From contig CAMLLI010000381.1 in the NCBI GenBank assembly GCA_946480685.1, positions 1 to 5,283 on the forward strand: DNA of 5,283 nucleotides, given 5' to 3'. This document shows positions 1 to 5,283 of the stretch, piece after piece; the first letter of the stretch is position 1; every line of letters starts with the position of its first letter. Under the pieces are notes generated by a model that was not told where the DNA came from, searched no databases, and saw nothing but the letters and a program-made list of their open reading frames with translations. Origin of the DNA: an uncultured Flammeovirgaceae bacterium. GTDB lineage: Bacteria; Bacteroidota; Bacteroidia; Cytophagales; Cyclobacteriaceae. The position numbers were made by a program, and so were the translations under genes.

Positions 1-27
1 TCTGCGTAAATCCGCGAGATCTGCGGG
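1..27 (+). repeat. TCTGC-type intergenic repeat, copy 1 (just after the ffh stop codon)
   Basis: This 27-bp element matches the reverse complement of 1393-1419 at 23 of 27 positions by eye. Its pattern is TCTGC-N5-TCCGC-N4-TCTGCGGG, with the three TCNGC cores starting at element positions 1, 11 and 20. It ends five bases before the ffh stop codon on the opposite strand, so it lies in the 3' flank of ffh. The element may extend past the left window edge. CCGC (12-15) and GCGG (23-26) could form a 4-bp stem, too weak and lacking a T tract to call a terminator. I associate similar sequences with Bacteroidota intergenic regions, but the family and copy number cannot be verified from this window. 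Confidence 0.6.
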
Positions 28-31
28 AGAA

Positions 32-1363
32 TTATTTCCCAAACGGATTCAAAGCCGACAGCGCGCGCTTGCCGCCACCCATCTTGTTCATCGTCTTCAT
101 CATTTTGCGCATATCGCTGAATTGTTTCAGAAGTTGATTCACCTGTTGAATAGACGTACCGCTGCCAACAGCAATTCTATTCTTGCGACTACCGTTGATG
201 ATATCCGGGTTCTCACGTTCTTCCAAAGTCATCGAGCGGATGATCGCTTCTACCGGTTTGAAAGAGTTATCATCTATATCTATATCTTTTATAGCCTTGC
301 CCATGCCGGGTATCATGCCTAGGAGATCTTTCATGTTACCCATCTTCTTTACCTGCTCGAGTTGAGAGAGGAAGTCGTTGAAGTCGAACTGGTTTTTACG
401 GATCTTCTTGTTAAGTCGCGCAGCCTCTTCCTGATCGAAAGCCTGTTGAGCTTTTTCAACGAGGGTTACAACGTCACCCATACCCAGGATACGACTCGCC
501 ATACGATCGGGATAGAAGCGATCAATAGCTTCCATCTTCTCACCCGTACTTACAAATTTGATTGGCTTGTCAACTACTCTGCGAATGGAAAGTGCAGCAC
601 CCCCGCGTGTATCACCATCGAGCTTGGTAAGAACAACACCGTTGAAATTCAAGCGATCGTTGAATGCCTTTGCTGTGTTCACGGCATCCTGACCCGTCAT
701 TGAGTCAACAACGAAAAGTGTTTCTGACGGATTGAGCGCTTCTTTCAAGCGTGCAATCTCATTCATCATCTCTTCGTCAACTGCGAGACGACCTGCCGTA
801 TCGACTATAACAATTCTATGATTGTTTTTTTTGGCGTGTTCAATCGCTGCCTTGGCAATTTTTACAGCGTCTTTATTTTCAGGCTCTGCATATACTTCAA
901 CACCCACCTGCTCTCCCAATACTTTCAACTGGTCGATCGCAGCAGGGCGGTATATATCGCAGGCAGTTAACAACACTGAGCGCCCCTGACGCTTCAGGTA
1001 GTTGGCGAGTTTACCGGAGAATGTAGTTTTACCAGAACCTTGCAGACCGGCAATAAGAACGATAGCCGGTGAACCGTCAAGCTTTATATCTTCACTCTGG
1101 CCGCCCATCAGGCCGGTCAGCTCATCGTTGGTGATCTTTACCAGTAACTGGCTTGGTGAGATGGACGTAAGTACATCCTGACCCATCGCCTTTTCTTTGA
1201 TCTCGTCTGTTACCTCTTTGGCAACTTTATAGTTTACGTCCGCATCGATCAGTGCTTTACGGATTTCTTTTACGGTGGAGGCAACGTTGATTTCGGTGAT
1301 GCTTCCCTGGCCTTTGAGGGTTTGAAAGGCCTTCTCCAGTTTATAACTTAAATTATCGAACAT
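32..1363 (-). CDS. ffh: Signal recognition particle protein Ffh (SRP54 GTPase)
   Basis: Ffh is the protein subunit of the signal recognition particle. With the 4.5S RNA it binds signal sequences on ribosomes and, through paired GTPase activity with FtsY, delivers nascent membrane proteins to the Sec translocon. The 443-residue protein is full length for the family. It has an N-terminal helical domain (about 1-90). The G domain shows the P-loop GLQGSGKTT (106-114), the DIYRPAAIDQL motif (136-146), DTAGR (188-192), TKLDGDTRGGAA (246-257) and the closing GEK (274-276). The methionine-rich M domain (about 295-432) contains the RNA-binding SRKNRIAVGSG segment (392-402) and clustered Met and Lys residues (418-428). 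I chose the ATG giving MFDNLSYKLE because homologs begin this way. A longer in-frame reading from a TTG at 1489 would start inside the promoter -33 element and adds 42 residues unlike the family. No Shine-Dalgarno sequence is visible. The gene appears to be transcribed alone, or with partial read-through from the glycerate kinase. Confidence 0.97.
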   Translation of the reverse strand: MFDNLSYKLEKAFQTLKGQGSITEINVASTVKEIRKALIDADVNYKVAKEVTDEIKEKAMGQDVLTSISPSQLLVKITNDELTGLMGGQSEDIKLDGSPAIVLIAGLQGSGKTTFSGKLANYLKRQGRSVLLTACDIYRPAAIDQLKVLGEQVGVEVYAEPENKDAVKIAKAAIEHAKKNNHRIVIVDTAGRLAVDEEMMNEIARLKEALNPSETLFVVDSMTGQDAVNTAKAFNDRLNFNGVVLTKLDGDTRGGAALSIRRVVDKPIKFVSTGEKMEAIDRFYPDRMASRILGMGDVVTLVEKAQQAFDQEEAARLNKKIRKNQFDFNDFLSQLEQVKKMGNMKDLLGMIPGMGKAIKDIDIDDNSFKPVEAIIRSMTLEERENPDIINGSRKNRIAVGSGTSIQQVNQLLKQFSDMRKMMKTMNKMGGGKRALSALNPFGK

Positions 1364-1392
1364 GGTGTTTGTAATATCTTGATTGTTTGTTG

Positions 1393-1419
1393 CCCGCAGA
1401 TTTCGCTGATTTTTGCAGA
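1393..1419 (-). repeat. TCTGC-type intergenic repeat, copy 2 (in the ffh 5' leader)
   Basis: Read on the minus strand, the element follows TCTGC-N5-TCAGC-N4-TCTGCGGG, the same spacing as copy 1, with 23 of 27 identical positions. It is inverted relative to copy 1, so the pair brackets the ffh coding region. Copy 2 lies about 30 bases upstream of the ffh ATG and downstream of the predicted promoter, so it should be transcribed as part of the 5' leader. The last motif, TCTGCGGG, is identical in both copies, and the middle A/T-rich linkers carry most of the differences. Confidence 0.62.
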
Positions 1420-1458
1420 AAATACTGAAAAAGCTCTGTACGAAATCTGGCAAGGGTG

Positions 1459-1490
1459 CAAAGTTAACCGTCCCCGGATAGGGAAGCAAA
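1459..1490 (-). promoter_or_regulatory. Bacteroidota-type promoter for ffh
   Basis: On the minus strand the sequence reads TTTG (1490-1487), a 20-base spacer, then TAACTTTG (1466-1459). This matches the Bacteroidota primary-sigma consensus of a -33 TTG/TTTG element and a -7 TAnnTTTG box with about 19-21 bases between them. Transcription would start near 1451-1455, giving an untranslated leader of about 90 nt that carries repeat copy 2. The promoter begins only nine bases after the stop codon of the upstream glycerate kinase gene, in the right orientation for ffh. Its position argues against any ffh start upstream of about 1450. Confidence 0.75.
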
Positions 1491-1498
1491 TTGAGTTT

Positions 1499-2626
1499 TT
1501 ATACAGTTAAATTTTGTACCAGCGCTTCGCGGATGCGCTGCCTCAACAAATGGACCGCATGTTTCATCGCATAATCTTCGGAGACGTCTTCGCCAGTGAT
1601 TGTAATTACTTTGGAAACCCCAAGATCTTCAAGCTCGCGTGCTGAAAGTTCACACGAACCAGCCACCGCGATCAGGCGCTTCCGGTGTTTTCGGGCGAGC
1701 TGCGCTACTCCGTTAACGACTTTGCCGGATAAGGTCTGGCGATCAATTTTTCCTTCGCCTGTTATGATAATGTCGGCTCGCTTCACGTGCTCTTCAAGGT
1801 CAGTAAATTCCATGATGAACTGCATGCCGGGCACAACGGTAAGGCTGGTGAAAACCTGCAGTGATGCAGGCAATCCGCCACCGGCACCTGCTCCGGGAAA
1901 ATTTACCGAACGATGGAAAGTCTTTTCAAGAAGCGATGCATAATGCCGGAGACCATCGTCCAGTGCGGCAACCATTTTTTCGTCAGCACCTTTCTGCGGA
2001 GCAAAGACATGCGCAGCACCTTGCGATCCGAACAGCGGATTGTCTACATCACAAAATATAGTCAATGCTATATCGGCAAGCCGGGGATGTAGTTGAGAAC
2101 TATCGATGGTCTGAATATAGCGCAGGTTTTCGCCAATCGGTTTGAGTTGATTGCCGCGCGCATCGAGGAAGCGTGCGCCCAACGCTTCTGCTAAACCTAT
2201 ACCGGCATCGTTGGTAGCGCTGCCGCCTATACCGAGAAATATTTTTGTTACTCCATTGTCGAGTGCATGGCGAATGAGTTCACCGGTACCACGGGTAGTG
2301 GTGATCATCGGGTTACGTTCTGCTTTCTGTAGTAACTGCAATCCGGAAGCTGCGGCCATTTCCATGAGGGCAATGGAGCTATCACCGGATATACCATATA
2401 CAGCATCGATCGGACGACCGAGCGGGTCGTGTACGCGTACCGTTGTAAATGTACCGCGACTGAATTTGGTGAGCAGTTCGCAAGAACCTTCTCCGCCATC
2501 GGCCAGTGGAAGCGTGTATATAGTTAACGTTTCGTTCAATTCGAGCAAAGCACCCTGTATTGTTTCACAAACCTGTTGTGCGGTAAGTGAACCTTTGAAT
2601 TTGTCGGGAGCGATCAGGATGTTCAT
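1499..2626 (-). CDS. garK: Glycerate kinase (GarK/GlxK family, glycerate 2-kinase)
   Basis: The predicted cytoplasmic enzyme phosphorylates D-glycerate with ATP, feeding glycerate from glyoxylate, glucarate or serine breakdown into lower glycolysis. Enterobacterial members of this family form 2-phosphoglycerate; the position used here is assumed from family. The 375-residue length is typical of the family. Visible family motifs are APDKFKGSL (6-14), PLADGGEGS (40-48), the TTRGTGELI segment (110-118), GIGGSATNDAGIG (132-144), CDVDNPLFG (192-200), PGAGAGGGLPA (244-254) and TGEGKIDRQTLSGK (289-302). The ATG at 2626 puts the conserved N-terminal strand at residue 1, so the start is secure. The gene follows moeA by 43 bases with no TAnnTTTG box between them, so it is probably co-transcribed with moeA. 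No metabolic link to molybdenum cofactor synthesis is obvious. The gene symbol is by family resemblance; glxK would be equally defensible. Confidence 0.93.
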   Translation of the reverse strand: MNILIAPDKFKGSLTAQQVCETIQGALLELNETLTIYTLPLADGGEGSCELLTKFSRGTFTTVRVHDPLGRPIDAVYGISGDSSIALMEMAAASGLQLLQKAERNPMITTTRGTGELIRHALDNGVTKIFLGIGGSATNDAGIGLAEALGARFLDARGNQLKPIGENLRYIQTIDSSQLHPRLADIALTIFCDVDNPLFGSQGAAHVFAPQKGADEKMVAALDDGLRHYASLLEKTFHRSVNFPGAGAGGGLPASLQVFTSLTVVPGMQFIMEFTDLEEHVKRADIIITGEGKIDRQTLSGKVVNGVAQLARKHRKRLIAVAGSCELSARELEDLGVSKVITITGEDVSEDYAMKHAVHLLRQRIREALVQNLTV

Positions 2627-2669
2627 GCAGCTATACAGTGGACTGAACTATATCTCGCGTATTGATTGA

Positions 2670-3860
2670 TTACCGGAATGAATAGTAAGGAAAAACTTCG
2701 CCTGCTTTAAATATACTTTTCTCAAGAGGCAGTTCGAGGAAGCCTGTTACATTTTTAAGATTGGCAAAATCGCCTGAGCCACCACCGGCATTCGGGTACG
2801 CCATCATTTTACCACCTTCATTCTTTACGGTTACCTGCAGAAAGTATGTGAGCTTCGGTTGAAAGGTATAGTCTTCTGCCAGCACCGCGTATGGTTGTTC
2901 TTTCGTTACGTGCAGGCTTTTCCATATCCACGGAAGTATATAGCGATAGAAGCACATATAGGTTGATACCGGGTTCCCCGGAAGGGCAAATACAATTTTA
3001 CCTTTCTTTGATTCGCCAAACCAGAAGGGTTTACCGGGCCGCTGACTTACCTGGTGAAAAAGTTTTTTTACGTTGATGCTCTCGAGCGCTTCGGGTATAA
3101 AATCAAACTTACCTTTGGATACGCCTCCCGATACAATGAGTAAATCATGATTCTCAGCAATAACTTTCAGCGATTCGATTACAAAATCCTTCTGATCGTA
3201 AATATGATATTGGGTTGATTCCCACCCGATCATTTTCATGGCGGCATCTATAGCATAGGTGTTCGATCGTCTGATCTGGTGTAACTCCGGCACCTCGGTA
3301 ACTTCAATCAGCTCATCACCACTGGATATAATAGCAGTACGCGGAAAAGAATATACAGGAACATCGACCATACCAACCGAAGCCAGTAACGCGATCTCGG
3401 CCGGTGAAAGTATAATGCCGGGCGAGAGGAGGGTATCATTACGTTCGGCATCCTGACCCTGCAAATGTATATTTTGCCCTTCTTCAATTGTATCAACTAA
3501 CAGAGTAGCCATGTTACCTTGTATCGATACATCTTCGTAGCGAATTACTGTATCAGTACCTTCCGGAAGTATAGCCCCGGTCATTACCTCCATACAGTTC
3601 TGTACATCCTTCAGACTTTTCTGCGGCTGACCGGCTCCCTGTGTTTCTTCAATATAAAATTCACGCTTGCCGTTTTTCCATTCATCATACCAAATGGCGA
3701 TGCCGTCCATCGCTACACGGTTGAAGGGTGGGAAGTCGCGGTCGGCCTTCACGGCTTCGGCCAGCACTCTTCCAACAGCATCGTTCAGGTCAACCTTGGT
3801 TACCGTGGGTTTAAAGAGATGTGATAACACAACGCGAGTCGCTTCTTCTACCGTTACCAT
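2670..3860 (-). CDS. moeA: Molybdopterin molybdenumtransferase MoeA
   Basis: MoeA inserts molybdate into adenylylated molybdopterin, releasing AMP and forming the molybdenum cofactor. The 396-residue protein has the family's usual length and domain order. The N-terminal part carries PPFNRVAMDGIAI (44-56), whose Asp52 matches the catalytic Asp59 of the E. coli enzyme. MTGAILPEGTDTVI (93-106) follows. The MogA-like central domain has ISSGDEL (178-184), SGGVSKGKFDF (244-254, with Asp253 in the position of E. coli Asp228), RPGKPFWFG (274-282) and ALPGNPVS (292-299). The C-terminal domain IV includes NAGGGSGDF (357-365). The sequence before AMDG is NRV rather than the common DNS; I believe this is a Bacteroidota variant. 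I chose the ATG at 3860. A TTG two codons upstream (3866) is possible but would add only two residues. The gene diverges from moaC over 38 bases and probably leads into the glycerate kinase gene. Confidence 0.95.
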   Translation of the reverse strand: MVTVEEATRVVLSHLFKPTVTKVDLNDAVGRVLAEAVKADRDFPPFNRVAMDGIAIWYDEWKNGKREFYIEETQGAGQPQKSLKDVQNCMEVMTGAILPEGTDTVIRYEDVSIQGNMATLLVDTIEEGQNIHLQGQDAERNDTLLSPGIILSPAEIALLASVGMVDVPVYSFPRTAIISSGDELIEVTEVPELHQIRRSNTYAIDAAMKMIGWESTQYHIYDQKDFVIESLKVIAENHDLLIVSGGVSKGKFDFIPEALESINVKKLFHQVSQRPGKPFWFGESKKGKIVFALPGNPVSTYMCFYRYILPWIWKSLHVTKEQPYAVLAEDYTFQPKLTYFLQVTVKNEGGKMMAYPNAGGGSGDFANLKNVTGFLELPLEKSIFKAGEVFPYYSFR

Positions 3861-3873
3861 GTTCAATAATTAT

Positions 3874-3881
3874 TAACTTTG
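3874..3881 (+). promoter_or_regulatory. Predicted -7 box of the moaC-channel-mobA operon
   Basis: The octamer TAACTTTG is a perfect TAnnTTTG match and is identical to the ffh -7 box. It lies 17 bases before the moaC ATG, so the leader would be only about 10-13 nt. No TTG is found at the expected -33 distance (about 3849-3856, inside the moeA start region), so this promoter may be weaker or depend on an activator. It is the only good match in the 38-base divergent gap. Confidence 0.55.
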
Positions 3882-3889
3882 TTTTGTTT

Positions 3890-3897
3890 CGAAGATA
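3890..3897 (-). promoter_or_regulatory. Possible -7 box for moeA (one mismatch)
   Basis: On the minus strand this reads TATCTTCG, one mismatch from TAnnTTTG, ending 29 bases upstream of the moeA ATG. No clear TTG lies at the -33 distance, which falls within the start of moaC. It is the best candidate available on this strand between the two divergent genes, but the evidence is thin. If real, it overlaps the moaC promoter face to face. Confidence 0.25.
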
Positions 3898-3898
3898 C

Positions 3899-4381
3899 AT
3901 GAGTAAAAAGAAATTTACACACGTTTCGTCCAGCGGACTTCCGCAGATGGTAAACGTGTCCGATAAAAACAGTACCAGGCGTATAGCCAAGGCGCGGGCC
4001 ATCATTAATGTAGGTCAGGAAATAATTGACCTCATTCAGCACAACGAAATCATCACTAAAAAAGGACCGGTGTTTCAAACGGCTATCATTGCCGGTGTAA
4101 TGGGTGCCAAAAAAACAGCAGAGCTTATACCGTTCTGCCATCCGCTGGGATTGGAGGATTGCCAGGTACATATCCAGGTGGTTAAAGGAAAGATTGTGAT
4201 TGATACCGAGGCTGTCATTACCGGTAAAACAGGCGTAGAGATGGAGGCGCTAACAGCCGCATCGGTTGCTGCGCTTACGGTATATGATATGTGCAAGGCG
4301 CTGTCTCACAACATTATTATTGAAGAAGTAAAACTGATGGCGAAGAGCGGTGGTAAAAAAGATTTCAAACGCAAGCAATAG
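3899..4381 (+). CDS. moaC: Cyclic pyranopterin monophosphate synthase MoaC
   Basis: MoaC converts the 3',8-cyclo-GTP product made from GTP by MoaA into cyclic pyranopterin monophosphate, the first stable intermediate of molybdenum cofactor synthesis. The 160-residue protein is full length (the E. coli enzyme has 161). It shows MVNVSDK (17-23), AELIPFCHPL (74-83, with His81), TGKTGVEMEALTAAS (108-122, with Glu114 and Glu116), YDMCKA (129-134, with Asp130 and Lys133) and AKSGGK (148-153, with Lys149). These align by eye with E. coli active-site residues His77, Glu112, Glu114, Asp128, Lys131 and Lys147. The ATG giving MSKKKFTHVS was chosen. A GTG at 3821 is in frame, but it lies inside moeA and upstream of the predicted promoter. 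No Shine-Dalgarno sequence is seen. The stop codon is followed after one base by the channel start codon. Confidence 0.96.
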   Translation: MSKKKFTHVSSSGLPQMVNVSDKNSTRRIAKARAIINVGQEIIDLIQHNEIITKKGPVFQTAIIAGVMGAKKTAELIPFCHPLGLEDCQVHIQVVKGKIVIDTEAVITGKTGVEMEALTAASVAALTVYDMCKALSHNIIIEEVKLMAKSGGKKDFKRKQ

Positions 4382-4382
4382 C

Positions 4383-5168
4383 ATGACACTGCGCAAGCGA
4401 CTCTACCTGACACTGGAACCTACGGAGAAAGGCGGCATTATTGAACGTATTTTCGAGTTCTGCCTCGTTACCATTATTATCCTCAATATCCTTGCGATTA
4501 TAGCAGACTCGGTGGAGGATGTCCGTAGTAAATATGACGCACTCTTTGTAAAATTTGAATACTTCACAATCATCTTCTTCACGGTTGAATATATAGCACG
4601 TATATACTCCATCGTAGAAAATCCGGAATTCAGTCACCCGATTAAAGGACGGCTCAAGTATATAAGACAACCGATGGCCATTATTGACCTGCTCGCGTTC
4701 CTGCCGTTCTATTTCGTTTTTCTCGATCTGCGTTTCCTTCGGATCTTCCGGTTGATGTCGCTGTTCCGCCTCTTCAAGATTGCGCGTTACCTGCATGCAC
4801 TCAAAATTTTTAAACGCGTACTGGCCGACCGGAAAGAACAACTGGTATTGAGTTTTCTATTTATACTCTTTGTGCTCACCATTATATCGTTCATTATGTT
4901 CTATGCCGAGCATGATGCGCAGCCTGATAAGTTCAGTAGTATACCAGCGACTATGTGGTGGGGCATTGCTACCATTACTACCGTTGGGTATGGCGATATG
5001 GTGCCTATTACAGCGCTGGGTAAATTTCTGGGAGGTTTGTTTGCTATAGCGGGTGTGGGTTTACTTGCGTTACCTGCCGGTATTTTGTCGTCAGGATTTT
5101 TTGAGTCGTTGCATAAAGATGCAGTAGTAAAGAAATGTCCACACTGCGGAAAGGATATTCATGAGTGA
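4383..5168 (+). CDS. Six-helix voltage-gated potassium channel (Kv-type, ion transport family)
   Basis: This is a 261-residue inner-membrane protein predicted to form tetrameric, voltage-sensitive K+ channels. By eye, S1 is about 21-41, S2 about 57-77 (with Glu69), S3 about 97-114 (with Asp102) and S4 about 115-136. S4 carries basic residues every third position: Arg117, Arg120, Arg123, Arg129, Lys132 and Arg135, with Ser126 interrupting the series. After an S4-S5 linker come S5 (about 153-175), the pore helix and the filter TTVGYGD (199-205), the K+ signature, then S6 (about 212-236) with PAG (231-233), probably the hinge region. There is no cyclic-nucleotide or RCK domain. The short tail ends in CPHCG (252-256), a single CxxC resembling half a zinc ribbon. 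I chose the ATG one base after the moaC stop; a GTG at 4350 would overlap moaC and add 11 residues. The end overlaps mobA by 8 bases, implying translational coupling. Family assignment is strong; voltage gating and any link to Moco are inferred. Confidence 0.93.
   Translation: MTLRKRLYLTLEPTEKGGIIERIFEFCLVTIIILNILAIIADSVEDVRSKYDALFVKFEYFTIIFFTVEYIARIYSIVENPEFSHPIKGRLKYIRQPMAIIDLLAFLPFYFVFLDLRFLRIFRLMSLFRLFKIARYLHALKIFKRVLADRKEQLVLSFLFILFVLTIISFIMFYAEHDAQPDKFSSIPATMWWGIATITTVGYGDMVPITALGKFLGGLFAIAGVGLLALPAGILSSGFFESLHKDAVVKKCPHCGKDIHE
5148..5155 (+). promoter_or_regulatory. Shine-Dalgarno-like sequence before mobA
   Basis: GGAAAGGA ends five bases before the mobA ATG, at typical Shine-Dalgarno spacing, and lies within the last codons of the channel gene (Gly-Lys-Asp). 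It is the only purine-rich site of this kind seen before a start in the window. Because it also encodes conserved-looking tail residues, it may be coincidental. Coupling through the overlapping ATGAGTGA junction is the likelier mode of mobA translation. Confidence 0.3.
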
Positions 5169-5283
5169 TGCTACGCATAATAACGATGCTGCTATATATG
5201 GCCTGGTGCTGGCAGGCGGAAGAAGCTCACGTATGGGCCGCGATAAAGGCCTGATTGTTTATAACAACAAACCACAGCGCGAA
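5161..5283 (+). CDS. mobA: Molybdenum cofactor guanylyltransferase MobA (N-terminal fragment, cut by the window edge)
   Basis: Only the first 41 codons are present. Residues 14-29 contain the nucleotide-binding signature of MobA-type nucleotidyltransferases, LVLAGGRSSRMGRDK, in which the glycine-rich loop and the following Arg and Lys bind GTP. MobA transfers GMP from GTP to Mo-molybdopterin, giving the guanine dinucleotide form used by DMSO-reductase-type enzymes. The motif also occurs in related transferases such as MocA, but the company of moeA and moaC supports a Moco role. The start is the ATG that overlaps the channel stop codon in ATGAGTGA. About 13 variable residues precede the first strand, somewhat more than in E. 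coli MobA. The rest of the gene, and any C-terminal fusion, lies outside the window. Confidence 0.85.
   Translation, partial: MSDATHNNDAAIYGLVLAGGRSSRMGRDKGLIVYNNKPQRE

Noticed and set aside
12..26. CCGC/GCGG hairpin as an ffh terminator
   Set aside because: The stem is 4 bp with a 7-base loop and no T tract; the sequence is better explained as part of the dispersed repeat.
1471..1484. TCCC/GGGA hairpin as a terminator for the glycerate kinase gene
   Set aside because: The stem is only 4 bp, no T tract follows on the minus strand, and it lies in the spacer of the ffh promoter.
1364..1489. N-terminal extension of Ffh by 42 residues starting at a TTG
   Set aside because: The TTG is part of the promoter -33 element, the extension spans the predicted promoter and repeat copy 2, and its residues do not resemble SRP54 proteins.
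2151..2669. 172-codon open frame on the plus strand
   Set aside because: It is antisense to the glycerate kinase gene, its translation has no recognisable motif and is Ser/Pro/Arg rich as expected from a shadow frame, and the minus-strand gene explains the sequence.
3865..3874. 10-bp perfect palindrome AATAATTATT in the divergent gap as an operator
   Set aside because: It consists only of A and T, is short, and the symmetry does not extend beyond it; such palindromes are common by chance in AT-rich promoter DNA.
3821..3898. Longer MoaC from a GTG start
   Set aside because: The extra 26 residues are encoded within moeA antisense sequence and upstream of the predicted moaC promoter, and MoaC proteins normally begin close to MSKKKFTHVS.
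4350..4382. Longer channel protein from a GTG inside moaC
   Set aside because: It would add 11 polar residues without support; the ATG one base after the moaC stop fits the tight operon spacing better.
4365..4841. 158-codon open frame on the minus strand
   Set aside because: It is antisense to the channel gene, with charged low-complexity residues typical of the complement of hydrophobic helices. No promoter or family motif.

Overview
The window is a gene-dense piece of a bacterial chromosome, most likely from the phylum Bacteroidota, possibly a Chitinophaga-like or Cytophaga-like lineage (the class is a guess). The phylum call rests on two perfect TAnnTTTG (-7 type) promoter octamers, the near absence of Shine-Dalgarno sequences before the start codons, and a TCTGC-rich intergenic repeat of a kind I associate with this phylum. 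There are six protein genes, five complete and one cut by the right edge. There are no RNA genes, insertion sequences or CRISPR arrays, and no gene-free stretch longer than about 135 bases.

Left part, minus strand, in transcription order: moeA (3860-2670), a GarK-type glycerate kinase (2626-1499) and ffh (1363-32). moeA and the kinase are 43 bases apart with no recognisable promoter between them, so they are probably co-transcribed. ffh, the protein subunit of the signal recognition particle, has its own textbook promoter just after the kinase stop codon. Its 5' leader is about 90 nt. One copy of a 27-bp repeat lies in this leader and a second, inverted copy lies immediately after the ffh stop codon.

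Right part, plus strand, divergent from moeA across 38 bases: moaC (3899-4381), a six-helix voltage-gated potassium channel gene (4383-5168) and the start of mobA (5161 to the edge). The channel gene starts one base after the moaC stop, and its own last 8 bases overlap the mobA start, so the three probably form one translationally coupled operon.

MoeA (molybdate insertion), MoaC (cyclic pyranopterin monophosphate formation) and MobA (GMP attachment) are three steps of molybdenum cofactor synthesis, so the right half is a Moco biosynthesis locus. The most unusual feature is the voltage-gated K+ channel packed between two Moco genes. The second is the inverted repeat pair bracketing the essential gene ffh. 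Everything else looks like ordinary, intact housekeeping sequence.
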